The notes: a model not told the origin generated them from the sequence alone. Counted from the stretch's first letter, positions 42,022 to 51,206 are shown. The stretch: DNA of 64,000 nt from Kribbella sp. VKM Ac-2568 (GCF_004345365.1 NZ_SLVF01000007.1:310001-374000), one strand, 5' to 3'. Translations and numbers: made by a program.

Positions 42022-43827
42022 TCACGCAATCTCCCTCGCCCGCTCCTGCGATTCCAGGTGCGCGGCACGCATCCGTCCACCGCGAGCACCTCGACCGACG
42101 AGCCAGGCGATCCCGAGGATCTCCAGCGACCCGACCACCGCCAGCAGCGCATAGCCGCCGTTCCACATCCAGCGTGGTACGTCGGTCCGCTCCTCCCGGC
42201 GCAGCACCTGCTGCTCGCCGATGAACTCGACCGTCTGCCCGTCCGAAACCTGCACGGCCGGCTTCTGGATCGCCAGGTCCTCGGGTGCGTAGACCCACAT
42301 CGCGACCAGATCCCGCTGTCCCTGGTGCAGCCGGACCATCGACTTCCACTTGCCGTACATCGGCAACGGCTCGGCCGACCGGTAGATGCCGTCGGCAACC
42401 TTCATCATCCGGTGCGTCATGAACCCGCCGCCCTGCCACGACATGGCCTCGAACCAGCGCGCATCCACCGCGGCGTCGGCCGGCTGGAGCTTCACCGTCA
42501 CGTACGCCGTCGGCTCGGCACCGGTGGCCACCCGATCCAGCGTGACCGTCCCGCTCACCCCGGGATCAGCCGACCGCGGTACACAGAAGAAGAGAGCCGC
42601 CAGTACTGCGACCAGCCCGATCGCGCCGAGCTGGTGAGTACGGCGTACCGACGGGGTGGCTCGAACCTCGCCCGCGACCTCGGCGTACCGGGTGGCCAGC
42701 CAGGCGCCGACCAGACCCGCGCCGATCCCGGCGACCACCCCGAAGCCCAAGGCGGACGGGATCATCGACGAGGGCCACGGGATCGGCATCCACACTGTGC
42801 TCCACCAGTACTCCGCGAGCACGCCGACGGTCCCGATCAGCGCGCCGGAGACCAGGCCCAGGCGGAAACGGTTCTTGTTGCCGAGGGCAAGCGCGACGAC
42901 CTCGACGATGACGGCCTCGACGATCAGCAGCGGGAAGTGGCCGAGGATCTCCCCCAGCGGCTGGTTCACCGCCCAGGCGATACCGCCCCGGATGATCAGG
43001 TAGACGGCCAGCGCACCGAACGTCGTACCGGGACCGCGCCGGGCACGCAGCAGCGTGAACGCCAGCGCGGCGCCGAACACGATCAGGATCGGCTGCAGGA
43101 TCAACGGGAACTGCGGCACGCCGTAGTTGAACTCGGTGCTGAACAGGTCCCAGGCGATCAGCAAGGCGCCGACGGCAACGATCTCCTGGAACCGGCGGCG
43201 CAGGTTGATGCCGACCAGTTGCTCGACCTCGGCGGACGCCAGCAGCCGGGCGAAGATCGACAACACCACGCCGCCGATCATCAGCAGATGCGTCGGACCC
43301 CACAGGGTGACGTCCTCGCCGAACAGCCGGTGCCACGCGTCGTCCATCGGGAACCCGACCAGTGCGAACGTGCCGCAGAACGTCACCAGCGCCGCACTGC
43401 ACGGGATCCGCCAGCCCTTGGTCAGCTTGATCGTCCGGGCGGGCAGCGGCTTGCGGGCGAGCGCGATCGGCAGCACGCCGGACACGATCACGCCGAGGAT
43501 GCCGAAGAAGATCGGGTAGTGCGCGGGGGTGCCGAACGGGCCGGTGTCGCGGCCCTTGTCGATGTGCACCGCGATGTCCCACCAGACCCCGAAGGCGCAG
43601 GCGAGCAGCGAGACCGCATGCAGGTACGGGGTGATCGCGGCCCATCGGGGGACTCCGTCCAGTCTCCCGATGGTGTCCGCAAGTCTCCCTACCAGCGTGG
43701 GCCTTCCGGTGCGTTCGCGCCACAGGAGCACGGCGAGTGCGAGGTACAGCAGCGAGACGAGGCCGGTGACGATCGCGATCTGGTCGAACGTCGCGGTTCC
43801 GGTCGAAGTCGCCAGCGGGACGGACAT
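42022..43827 (-). CDS. Large multi-pass membrane protein with C-terminal extracytoplasmic domain
   Basis: A 601-residue protein with about ten or eleven helices over residues 15-420, then a domain of about 130 residues (AYVTVKLQPADAAVDARWFEAM, DGIYRSAEPLPMYGKWKSMV, in blocks) flanked by a last helix (NGGYALLAVVGSLEILGIAW). The C-terminal domain resembles the YtkA/FixH-like beta-sandwich found in copper or cytochrome-oxidase accessory proteins. That is my reading of pattern, not a confirmed match. Conserved histidines occur in loops (DAWHRLFGE, GPTHLLMIGG). ATG 43825-43827 follows GAGGGGAG. It diverges from a MerR gene with a perfect palindrome between. Confidence 0.78.
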   Translation of the reverse strand: MSVPLATSTGTATFDQIAIVTGLVSLLYLALAVLLWRERTGRPTLVGRLADTIGRLDGVPRWAAITPYLHAVSLLACAFGVWWDIAVHIDKGRDTGPFGTPAHYPIFFGILGVIVSGVLPIALARKPLPARTIKLTKGWRIPCSAALVTFCGTFALVGFPMDDAWHRLFGEDVTLWGPTHLLMIGGVVLSIFARLLASAEVEQLVGINLRRRFQEIVAVGALLIAWDLFSTEFNYGVPQFPLILQPILIVFGAALAFTLLRARRGPGTTFGALAVYLIIRGGIAWAVNQPLGEILGHFPLLIVEAVIVEVVALALGNKNRFRLGLVSGALIGTVGVLAEYWWSTVWMPIPWPSSMIPSALGFGVVAGIGAGLVGAWLATRYAEVAGEVRATPSVRRTHQLGAIGLVAVLAALFFCVPRSADPGVSGTVTLDRVATGAEPTAYVTVKLQPADAAVDARWFEAMSWQGGGFMTHRMMKVADGIYRSAEPLPMYGKWKSMVRLHQGQRDLVAMWVYAPEDLAIQKPAVQVSDGQTVEFIGEQQVLRREERTDVPRWMWNGGYALLAVVGSLEILGIAWLVGRGARGGRMRAAHLESQERAREIA

Positions 43828-43875
43828 CGGCACTCCCCTCGCTAGGCCTTACAGTCAGCATGCGCCATGAATAAT

Positions 43876-43894
43876 GTTACATAAGATATGTAAC
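43876..43894. promoter_or_regulatory. Perfect MerR-type operator
   Basis: GTTACATA (43876-43883) and TATGTAAC (43887-43894) are exact complements around AGA, a 19-bp dyad in the 103-bp divergent region between the large membrane protein and the MerR-family gene. MerR proteins typically bind such dyads. Its half-site reappears at 47854-47876. Confidence 0.75.
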
Positions 43895-43930
43895 GTGGAG
43901 TCTGCAACACTGTCAAGGGTGGGAGGACAG

Positions 43931-44686
43931 ATGCCGGCGGAGTCGGCCAGCGAGGAGTTCACGGTCGACCAGCTCGCCGCCAAGGTGGGCATGACGGTCC
44001 GCAACGTGCGCGCGTACGCCGGCCGCGGGCTGATCCCGCCGCCTCGCCTGGCCGGCCGCACCGGGTACTACGGCGCCGACCACGTGGCCAGGCTGACGCT
44101 CGTCCGCGAGCTGCTCGACAAGGGCTACACGCTGTCCGCGGTCGAGCGGATGATGAGCGAGCTCCCCGACGGCGCGCTCGCGCTGGGGGTCTTCGAGACG
44201 CTGGTCAGCCCGTGGACGCCGACCGAGCCCGAGGTGATCACCGAGCTCCAACTGGCCGAGCGCGCTGGTATCCCGCACAACGCCGCCACCATCGCCAAGC
44301 TGGTCGAGCTGGGCATCGCCGAGCGGCAGGACGACGGCCGGCTGCGGATCCCGAACCCGGATCTCCTCCGCACCGGCCTCGAGGTGATCAAGCTCGGCGT
44401 CCCGCTGGAGGCGATCTTCGAGATGCTGCCGAAGCTGTTCCACCAGGCCGACGAGGTCGCCAAGATCTACGTCGAGCTGTTCCGCGGTACGGTCTGGCGC
44501 CAGTTCGCCGACGCCCGGATGCCGGCCGACGGCTGGCCCGAGATCCAGCGCACCCTGGAGAACATCATCCCGCTGGCCGGCCAGGCCCTCGTCGCCGCTT
44601 TCCGCGAGGCGATGGGCCGCGAGATCGAGATCGCCGCCTACCAAGAACTCGGCCTTCCCCCGGACACCGCCTCCTCCACCGGCTGA
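43931..44686 (+). CDS. MerR-family regulator with long C-terminal domain
   Basis: A 251-residue regulator. The N-terminal HTH is MerR-like: FTVDQLAAKVGMTVRNVRAYAGRGLIPPPRL (two blocks) and GYYGADHVARLTLVRELLDKGYTLSAVERMM. The C-terminal part of about 150 residues is helical, with no cysteine metal motif, and suggests a small-molecule or lipid ligand; it may contain a second HTH-like helix pair (PHNAATIAKLVELGIAER). ATG 43931 is supported by GGGAGG. It should bind the dyad at 43876-43894 and perhaps the related site at 47856. Confidence 0.88.
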   Translation: MPAESASEEFTVDQLAAKVGMTVRNVRAYAGRGLIPPPRLAGRTGYYGADHVARLTLVRELLDKGYTLSAVERMMSELPDGALALGVFETLVSPWTPTEPEVITELQLAERAGIPHNAATIAKLVELGIAERQDDGRLRIPNPDLLRTGLEVIKLGVPLEAIFEMLPKLFHQADEVAKIYVELFRGTVWRQFADARMPADGWPEIQRTLENIIPLAGQALVAAFREAMGREIEIAAYQELGLPPDTASSTG

Positions 44687-44785
44687 CCCGACACTTCAAA
44701 ACGTTCAGCGGACAGTTATCGTGTGACAGCACTCAGTCACCACGCTTGATCACAAGAGCCCGTCGGCCCGCCCTGAGGACGTTTG

Positions 44786-46303
44786 ATGAAGAAGCTGGTT
44801 CTTGCAGTCGTGACCGCTGCCGCCGTGCTCGCCGCGGCGCTGATCCCCTCCGGGCCACCGGTGGAGGCAGCCACGACGGGCTTCGCCTCGGCCGTGTCCG
44901 CGATCAAGCAGACGTCGTGGCAGACCAACGCCAGCGTGAACGCACTCGCCGTCGCCGGGAACACGGTGTACGCCGGCGGCCTGTTCACCCGGATCCGCCA
45001 GCCAGGCAAACCGGCCGGACAGGGTGAGGCGGCCCGCACTTACATCGCCGCGTTCAACCGCACCACCGGCGCGCCGACCACCTTCGCGCCGAGGCTCAAC
45101 GGCGCGGTCTGGAGCATCGCGACCAGCCCGGACGGCAATTGGGTGGTGATCGGCGGCGACTTCACCACCGTCAACGGCCTGCCCCGCCAACACATCGCGA
45201 TGTTCAGCGTGGCGACCGGCCGGATCGTCTCCGCCTGGGACCCGGTGGTCGGTTACCGCGTCAAGGCGCTGGCGATCTCCGGCAACCGGGTCTTCCTGGG
45301 CGGCTCCTTCGGCCGGTTGGACAACCAGGTCCGCAACCGGCTGGCCGCGGTCCGGCTGATCCAGGGCGACCTGCTGGCGTGGAACCCGGATGCCGACGAC
45401 GAGGTCTACGCGATCGACGTGTCCGACGACGGCACCCGCGTCTTCGTCGGCGGTGGCTTCACCACGCTCAAGGACAACGACCACAACGCGCTGGCGATGG
45501 TGAGCACCACGACCGGCAACGCCTACTCGATGCCGGCATCCGAGGCGATCCCGGAGGCGTCGCCCGACTGCACGAGTCGGGTCAAGGACATCGACACCCT
45601 CGGCGACAAGGTCTTCGTCGCCAACGCCGGCAGCGGCATCGGCTGCTACGACGGCGTACTGGCTGCCAACGCGACGAACGGCAAGCTGGTGTGGCAGAGC
45701 AACTGCCTGGGCGCGACCGAGGCGATCAAGGCGATGGGCAACTGGCTCTACAAGGGGTCGCACGCGCACGACTGCAGCCAGGACGGCGGCTTCCCCGACA
45801 AGACCGGCATGCACCACCTGCTGGTGGAGAACGCCATCGACGGCAAGCTCGGCCCGTGGTACCCGAACACCGACGCTGGCGGCACCACGGAGGTCGGCCC
45901 GCTGGCGTTCGCGTCCGGCGGCAACGACCTCTGGGTCGGCGGCGACTTCACTCGCGTGAACGGCGTGGGGCAGCAGGGCCTCACCCGGTTCACCAACCCC
46001 CCGGGCGGTGCGCGGCCGGGTCTGCCGGTCGCGCCGAAGGCGTCCAGCAAGCGCCCCAACCAGACGACGGTCACTTTCCCTACCGTGGTCGACGTGGACA
46101 ACATCTCGCTGACCTACACCCTGTAGCGGGGTACCACGAAGGTCGGTAGCTGGTCCCGCTACTCGTACTCGTGGACGAAACCCACGGTGACGACGTTCAC
46201 CGACACGGGTGTGAAGAGCGGCCAATCGGTCGGCTATCACGTCGAGGTGAGCGACGGCCGCAATGTCAGGAACGGCGCAGCCGTCGCGGTCAAGGTCCGC
46301 TGA
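44786..46303 (+). pseudogene. Secreted beta-propeller-like protein interrupted by in-frame TAG
   Basis: A signal peptide (KKLVLAVVTAAAVLAAALIP) is followed by delta-60/WD-like repeats (VNALAVAGNTVYAGGLFTRI, WVVIGGDFTTVNG, RVFLGGSFGRL, RVFVGGGFTTL, DLWVGGDFTRVNG). A C-terminal fibronectin-III-like domain starts near PGLPVAPKASSKRP. The frame meets TAG at 46124-46126 within the strand after ISLTYTL. The same frame then reads RGTTKVGSWSRYSYSWTKP and continues through YHVEVSDGRN to TGA at 46301-46303, completing that domain. A single TAC-to-TAG change explains this. The truncated 446-residue form may still be secreted. ATG 44786 has GAGGAC upstream. Ligand unknown. Confidence 0.75.
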
Positions 46304-46508
46304 ACCGCTGTCCACTCTGTGGCATGGCCGGCGCTGACGGGTTCTCGTCCGGCGGGGTGAGATCGCCGAGGTCGGCGTCCCAGTCGTCCTCGTCGTCCAC
46401 CGCGCCCGCTTCGTTGCGCCGAGCGATCTTCAGGAAGGCGATGATCAGCAGGATCGGGCCGAGGAACATCGCGGTCTCGGGAATGCCACCCAGGTGCAGG
46501 ACGATCAT
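46290..46508 (-). CDS. Small membrane protein coupled to the upstream membrane gene
   Basis: A 72-residue protein with one N-terminal helix (AMFLGPILLIIAFLKIA) and an acidic, Pro-rich cytoplasmic tail (EDDWDADLGDLTPPDENP). Its ATG overlaps the stop of the 437-residue membrane protein gene (ATGA, 46505-46508), so it is probably a subunit or accessory of that protein. Its 3' end overlaps the 3' end of the interrupted secreted-protein gene by 14 bp on the opposite strand. Confidence 0.7.
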   Translation of the reverse strand: MIVLHLGGIPETAMFLGPILLIIAFLKIARRNEAGAVDDEDDWDADLGDLTPPDENPSAPAMPQSGQRFSGP

Positions 46509-47818
46509 GAGGCCGTCACCAGCGCGATCCCACCGGCCGTGAAGGCAACCATGGCCGCGAGCATCGGGTACTGCGCGCGCCGCAGCTGCCGCCGCCGGAA
46601 GAGCCCAGCGGCGCGATCGTGGGCGGACACCGCCCCTGTGACATGTCCGAGCACAATCGCGCCGATCTGGACCCTCGCGATCAGCCCGGTACCCAGGAAG
46701 GCGTAGTCGATGCTCGTGTCACCGGCACCGAGCAGGTCCCAGCCGCGGCCGAACGGATCCGTTGCCAGCAGCACCCCTTCCTGGCCCTGGAACATCGCGA
46801 ACGAGAAGTAGCGCGCGACGGCGTACCCGATCGCGATCGGCACCAGCGAGTGCACGAACGCCCCGGGCAGCCCGGCGTTGCCCACAGCCCCGGGCCGGAC
46901 CTGCGCGACGCCGGTAGCCCGCGCCGCGAGCACGAACAACCCGGACACCACGGCGACCGCCGCGAGCAGACCAGCCGTGTGTACTGCGATGTGTCCCGCG
47001 CGGCCGAGTTCGCCGGTGAGGTTCGTCCAGGCGGACCACCGGCTGATGCCGTCGAAGGCGGTCGAGCCGAGTAACAGGCAGAGCAGTCCGACGATGCCCG
47101 GCTCCTGCGGGATCGTGGCCAGCCCGGCGAGCGGGTTCCGCAGTACGAGCCGGCGCTGGTCGTCGCGACCGATCTGGCTCAGCTTGGCGAGCACCTCGGC
47201 GTACACCTCGAAGCTGTCGCCGATCGAGGACCAGCGCGGGCCGTAGACGATGCCGGCGGCAACATTCACGAGCGTGTAGGTCGTCACGAAGATCGCGACC
47301 ACCAGCGGCTCGGAGCCGTCCGGGTAGGCGAGTTCCAGCCAGAGGAACCCGGCCAGTCCCGCGACTGCCGGCCAGTAAGCGATGCTGTCAGGGAGGTCGC
47401 GGTAGGTCTTGCGCCGGATGAGGGCCGCAAGAGTGCGCAGTGGGTTGGCGAGCCGCCAGATCGGGCCGAAGAGCAGCGAAAGCGGGATGATGCCGACCCA
47501 GATCCAGACGTAGAGCCAGGTCGACGCCGGGTTGAGGCTTGGCGAACTGCTGCCGAACCACGCCGAGCCGAGCAGCAGCGCGAGCGCCGCCAGCCCGATG
47601 ACCTTGAGGAACCACCGGGTCGCGCGAGCGTCGACGATCCGCGTCAGCCGGGCGAGCGGCGTACCGGCGGTCAGCTCGAAGCGCGGCCGGGACCAGAAGG
47701 CTGCCAGCGCGAAGAAGGACACCGCGACCGCCGCGGCCGCCGAGTAGACCGCCAGCCACAACGGCACCGGGAGGTCCCCTCGTCCGCCGATACCGTGCAT
47801 TGGAATCAGCAGCGCCAC
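46505..47818 (-). CDS. Multi-pass membrane protein, function unknown
   Basis: A 437-residue protein with about ten or eleven helices, starting HGIGGRGDLPVPLWLAVYSA. Similar actinobacterial membrane proteins are often labelled 'fenitrothion hydrolase', a name I would not trust here. Conserved-looking blocks: LLFGPIWRLANPLRTL, YWPAVAGLAGFLWLELAYP, SIGDSFEVYAEVLAKLS. The start is GTG 47816-47818 with GGAGGG upstream. A TGTAACA/TGTCACA near-palindrome is 38-58 bp before it and matches the MerR operator at 43876. The small gene at 46290 is coupled to it. Confidence 0.75.
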   Translation of the reverse strand: MALLIPMHGIGGRGDLPVPLWLAVYSAAAAVAVSFFALAAFWSRPRFELTAGTPLARLTRIVDARATRWFLKVIGLAALALLLGSAWFGSSSPSLNPASTWLYVWIWVGIIPLSLLFGPIWRLANPLRTLAALIRRKTYRDLPDSIAYWPAVAGLAGFLWLELAYPDGSEPLVVAIFVTTYTLVNVAAGIVYGPRWSSIGDSFEVYAEVLAKLSQIGRDDQRRLVLRNPLAGLATIPQEPGIVGLLCLLLGSTAFDGISRWSAWTNLTGELGRAGHIAVHTAGLLAAVAVVSGLFVLAARATGVAQVRPGAVGNAGLPGAFVHSLVPIAIGYAVARYFSFAMFQGQEGVLLATDPFGRGWDLLGAGDTSIDYAFLGTGLIARVQIGAIVLGHVTGAVSAHDRAAGLFRRRQLRRAQYPMLAAMVAFTAGGIALVTAS

Positions 47819-47853
47819 GGCGCCCTCCGATCAGCTCGCTATATGACCGATCG

Positions 47854-47876
47854 AATGTAACACGATCGATGTCACA
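47854..47876. promoter_or_regulatory. Second MerR-like operator before the membrane operon
   Basis: AATGTAAC (47854-47861) matches seven of eight bases of the TATGTAAC half-site at 43887. TGTAACA (47856-47862) and TGTCACA (47870-47876) form a 6/7 inverted repeat over a seven-base spacer. It lies 38-58 bp upstream of the GTG at 47818. Confidence 0.5.
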
Positions 47877-47887
47877 TAGCCAGGGCG

Positions 47888-49369
47888 TCAGCGGGTCAAG
47901 TACTGGCTGCGGTCGAAGTGCCTGGTCAACTGGCGGAAGCGGAACGTGAAGGACGGCCAGAGTGTGGTGTTGCGGCCCTCGGCGTCGAGGTACCAACTCG
48001 TGCAGCCGCCGCGGGTCCAGACCGTGTTGCGCATCGACGAGCGGACCCCGTCGACGAACTCGCGCTGCACCTCGGGGCGGACCTCCACCTCGCGCAGACC
48101 GTTCGCGTCCATCGTCCGGATCGCGTCGAGGATGTAGGCGATCTGGGACTCGATCATGAACACCATCGAACTGTGACCGAGGCCGGTGTTCGGGCCGATC
48201 AGCAGGAAGAAGTTCGGGAAGCCGGCGATCGCCGTGCCGAGGTGGGCCTCCATTCCGTGCGCCCAGACCTCGCGCAGGGTCCGGCCGTCGCGGCCGTGCA
48301 GCATGTCCATCACCGGCAGGTCGGTGACCCGGAAGCCGGTGCCGTAGATGATCGTGTCGACCTCGTGCTTCACGCCGTCCTCGGTGACGATGCCGGTCGG
48401 GGTGACCTCGAGGATCGGATCGGTGACCACCTCGACGTTCGGCTGCGCGACCGCCGGGTAGTAGTCGTCGGAGATCAGCACCCGCTTGCAGCCGAGGGTG
48501 AATTCCGGCGTCAGCTTGGTGCGCAGTTCAGGGTCGCGGATCTGCTGCTGGAGGTGCCGCTCGGCGATCTTCTGCCCCTGCTTCATGATCGCCGGGAGCT
48601 TGGCGAAGCCGAGCACGAGCGACTCACGACCCCAGTAGATGCCGGCCCGGACGGCCTTCTGCACAAGGGGAAACCGTCGGTAGATTGCCTTCTCGACGCC
48701 GCTGATCTTGCGGTCCGGGCGCGGCATCACCCACGGCGGTGTGCGCTGGAAAAGGTGGAGTTCCTCGACGTCCGGCTGGATCGCCGGCACGAATTGGATC
48801 GCCGACGCGCCGGTGCCGATCACGGCCACCTTGCGGCCGCTCATGTCCAGGTCGTGGTTCCACTGCGCCGAGTGGAAGACGTCGCCCTCGAACGACTCGA
48901 TTCCCGCGAGCTTCGGGTACGACGGCTCGGCGAGCGGGCCCATCCCGGAGAGCAGCAGGTCCGCGGTGAAGTCGCCCTGGTTCGTGTGGATCAGCCAGTG
49001 GTCGCCCTGCCAGTGAGCGGACTCGACGGCGTGGCCGAAGCGGATGTGCGGCCGGACGCGGAACCCGTCCGTCACCTTCCGCAGGTACGCCTCGATCTCG
49101 GGCTGCGGGGAGAACGTGCTCGACCAGTCCGGGTTCGGTGCGAACGAGAATGAGTAGAGGTGCGACGGCACGTCACACCGGCAGCCCGGGTACGTGTTGT
49201 CGCGCCAAGTGCCGCCGACATCATCGGCCCGCTCCAGTACGACGAAGTCGTGGTAGCCGGCCTGCTTCAGGCGGACCGCCATCCCGATCCCGGCGAACCC
49301 GGTCCCGATCACCACGATGCGGTGCTTCTGAGCTTCGGTGCGGGGCTGGTGATCCTGCGCGGCTGCCAT
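47888..49369 (-). CDS. Flavin-containing Baeyer-Villiger-type monooxygenase
   Basis: A 493-residue NADPH/FAD monooxygenase that would insert oxygen into ketones. The FAD Rossmann motif GTGFAG is at residues 22-27, the BVMO fingerprint F160-x-G-x3-H166-x3-W170 appears as FEGDVFHSAQWN, and the NADPH Rossmann motif GTGASA is at 185-190. The block DVGGTWRDNTYPGCRCD is also typical. ATG 49367-49369. It is divergent from a TetR gene with a strong operator, so it is probably induced by its ketone or steroid-like substrate; identity unknown. Confidence 0.93.
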   Translation of the reverse strand: MAAAQDHQPRTEAQKHRIVVIGTGFAGIGMAVRLKQAGYHDFVVLERADDVGGTWRDNTYPGCRCDVPSHLYSFSFAPNPDWSSTFSPQPEIEAYLRKVTDGFRVRPHIRFGHAVESAHWQGDHWLIHTNQGDFTADLLLSGMGPLAEPSYPKLAGIESFEGDVFHSAQWNHDLDMSGRKVAVIGTGASAIQFVPAIQPDVEELHLFQRTPPWVMPRPDRKISGVEKAIYRRFPLVQKAVRAGIYWGRESLVLGFAKLPAIMKQGQKIAERHLQQQIRDPELRTKLTPEFTLGCKRVLISDDYYPAVAQPNVEVVTDPILEVTPTGIVTEDGVKHEVDTIIYGTGFRVTDLPVMDMLHGRDGRTLREVWAHGMEAHLGTAIAGFPNFFLLIGPNTGLGHSSMVFMIESQIAYILDAIRTMDANGLREVEVRPEVQREFVDGVRSSMRNTVWTRGGCTSWYLDAEGRNTTLWPSFTFRFRQLTRHFDRSQYLTR

Positions 49370-49391
49370 CGGAACCTCCGGGGCGAGAGTG

Positions 49392-49410
49392 AACTTACTC
49401 CCAGTAAGTT
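49392..49410. promoter_or_regulatory. TetR operator between monooxygenase and regulator
   Basis: AACTTACT (49392-49399) and AGTAAGTT (49403-49410) form a perfect 8-bp inverted repeat around CCC in the 66-bp divergent region, overlapping both expected promoters. Confidence 0.75.
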
Positions 49411-49435
49411 ACTCGGAGTCAGTTAGACTGCGCAA

Positions 49436-50074
49436 GTGACCTCGACCACCCCGGCCGCTGACAGCGCAGTACCGGTCAAGCGGCGCCGCGACCGCGCGGC
49501 CCGCGAGCGGGAGATGCTCGACGCGGCCGAGCGGATCTTCGGCGAGCGCGGGTATCAGGGCACCTCGATGGACGAGATCGCGGCCGCCGTCGGCGTCTCC
49601 AAGCCGCTCGTCTACCAGTACTACGGCTCCAAGGACGGCCTGTTCCTCGCCTGCCTGTCCCGACTCCGGGCGCAACTGCTGGACGCCGTCTCCGACGCGG
49701 TGCTCGGGGCGAGCGATCCGGAGGACGCCATGTACTCCGGGTTCGTCGCCTGGTTCACGTTCCTCGACGAGCATCCGCGGGCGTGGTCGGTGATCGTCGA
49801 CGAGGGGATGCTCTCGGCAGGTCCCGCCGCACAGGCCGCGGACGAGGTCCGGGCCGACTTCGTCGAACTGATCGCGACGATGGTCCGGCTCAACCTGCCG
49901 GCGGACCGGGCGATCGACGAGGAGCAGATCCAGATCGTCGCCCAGTCCATCTCCGGCGCCACCGAACGCCTCGCCATCTGGCGAACCCAGAACGGCGGCT
50001 CCCCCACCCCGGAGAAACTGGCCACCACCCTGCAGGAACTCCTCTGGCGAGGCCTCGACGCCCTCCGCGGCTGA
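49436..50074 (+). CDS. TetR-family transcription repressor
   Basis: A 212-residue regulator: HTH block MLDAAERIFGERGYQGTSMD, IAAAVGVSKPLVYQYYGSKDGLF, and a helical ligand domain. The start is GTG 49436. It very likely represses the divergent monooxygenase gene and itself through the 49392-49410 palindrome. A 79-bp inverted-repeat block follows its stop (50090-50168). Confidence 0.94.
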   Translation: MTSTTPAADSAVPVKRRRDRAAREREMLDAAERIFGERGYQGTSMDEIAAAVGVSKPLVYQYYGSKDGLFLACLSRLRAQLLDAVSDAVLGASDPEDAMYSGFVAWFTFLDEHPRAWSVIVDEGMLSAGPAAQAADEVRADFVELIATMVRLNLPADRAIDEEQIQIVAQSISGATERLAIWRTQNGGSPTPEKLATTLQELLWRGLDALRG

Positions 50075-50089
50075 CCCGCGGACCCCCAC

Positions 50090-50168
50090 CCCATCAATCG
50101 GCGCCCACCACGCACCGTCCGCGCTCGACACGGAGGTCTCCTCCGGCCGATCCCTGGTGATTGATGGG
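50090..50168. repeat. Inverted repeat enclosing a hairpin, after the TetR gene
   Basis: CCCATCAATC (50090-50099) and GATTGATGGG (50159-50168) flank a 59-bp core that itself contains the hairpin CGGAGG-TCT-CCTCCG (50131-50145). It could be a terminator of the TetR gene or a small palindromic element. The remaining bases to 50236 hold no gene. Confidence 0.5.
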
Positions 50169-50236
50169 CTGGGCGTCCGCCGTCCACACCCCGGGCCTGG
50201 CACGGCGGCACCGGAGCGGCGTGATCTGATCGATTT

Positions 50237-51091
50237 GTGCGTACATTGCGGGTGCCGCCGACGGCGATGGTGCTGGGTGGGGTCGTCTCCGTCCAGTTCG
50301 GCGGGGCGTTGGCGGCGAAGCTGATCCAAACGTTGGGGGCCCCGGGCACCGTTGCGCTCCGGCTCGCGATGGCTGTCCCGATCCTGTTGCTGATCGCCCG
50401 CCCGTCGCTGCGGAACCGGACCAAACGCGACCTGCTCGCGGTGGTTGCCTTCGGCATCGTGCTCGGCCTGATGAACCTGTCGTTCTACCTGTCGCTCGAA
50501 CGGCTCCCGCTCGGCGTCGCCGTCACCATCGAGTTCATCGGACCGCTCGGACTCGCAGCCGCGATGTCCCGGAAGCGCCGCGACCTGATCGCCGTCGCGG
50601 CGGCCGCCCTGGGCGTAGTACTGGTGAACGGGCAGGAGCTCGAGGCCGTCGACTGGGTAGGCATCGGCTTCGCGGCGCTGGCCGGCGCCCTGTGGGCCTG
50701 CTACATCCTGCTCAGCGCCGAGACCGGCCGCCGGTTCGCCCAGCTCGACGGTCTGGCGCTCGCGATGGTGGTCAGCGCGCTCATCACCGTACCCATCGGC
50801 ATCAGCAGCGCAGGCGCCGAACTCCTGCACTGGCACTCCCTCACCCTCGGACTCGCGATCGCCCTGCTCTCCTCGGTTCTCCCCTACTCCCTGGAGACCC
50901 TCGCCCTGCGCCGAATGAAGCCGGCCGTGTTCGGCGTCCTGATGAGCCTCGAGCCGGCCGTCGGCGCCACTGCCGGCTACCTGATCCTGGGCCAGCGCCT
51001 CGCGCCCATCCAACTGATCGGCATGGCCTGCGTCGTCGGCGCCTCCATCGCCATCACCCGCACCCCCCGCTCCGAAGCCCCCGACATCTGA
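50237..51091 (+). CDS. EamA-family exporter (RhtA-like)
   Basis: A 284-residue inner-membrane protein with ten predicted helices in two EamA repeats. The blocks LSFYLSLERLPLGVAVTIEFIGPLG (split) and SLETLALRRMKPAVFGVLMSLEPAV match the RhtA threonine/homoserine exporter group. The start is GTG 50237. Substrate is presumed to be an amino acid or analogue from family only. It stands alone. Confidence 0.9.
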   Translation: MRTLRVPPTAMVLGGVVSVQFGGALAAKLIQTLGAPGTVALRLAMAVPILLLIARPSLRNRTKRDLLAVVAFGIVLGLMNLSFYLSLERLPLGVAVTIEFIGPLGLAAAMSRKRRDLIAVAAAALGVVLVNGQELEAVDWVGIGFAALAGALWACYILLSAETGRRFAQLDGLALAMVVSALITVPIGISSAGAELLHWHSLTLGLAIALLSSVLPYSLETLALRRMKPAVFGVLMSLEPAVGATAGYLILGQRLAPIQLIGMACVVGASIAITRTPRSEAPDI

Positions 51092-51206
51092 CGGCCCCTG
51101 AGGTCGGCCCTGACGGGCGACCCTGATGTGCGGCTGACGGATGTCATGGGTACGTCGTGACGGCCGAACCAGGGCCGGTACGCCGTGCGCCAGCAAGCTT
51201 CTGGGT

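Noticed and set aside
46124-46126. TAG decoded as pyrrolysine or programmed readthrough
   Set aside because: Nothing in the window suggests a pyrrolysine system, the residue lies in an ordinary beta strand, and a TAC-to-TAG point change is simpler.
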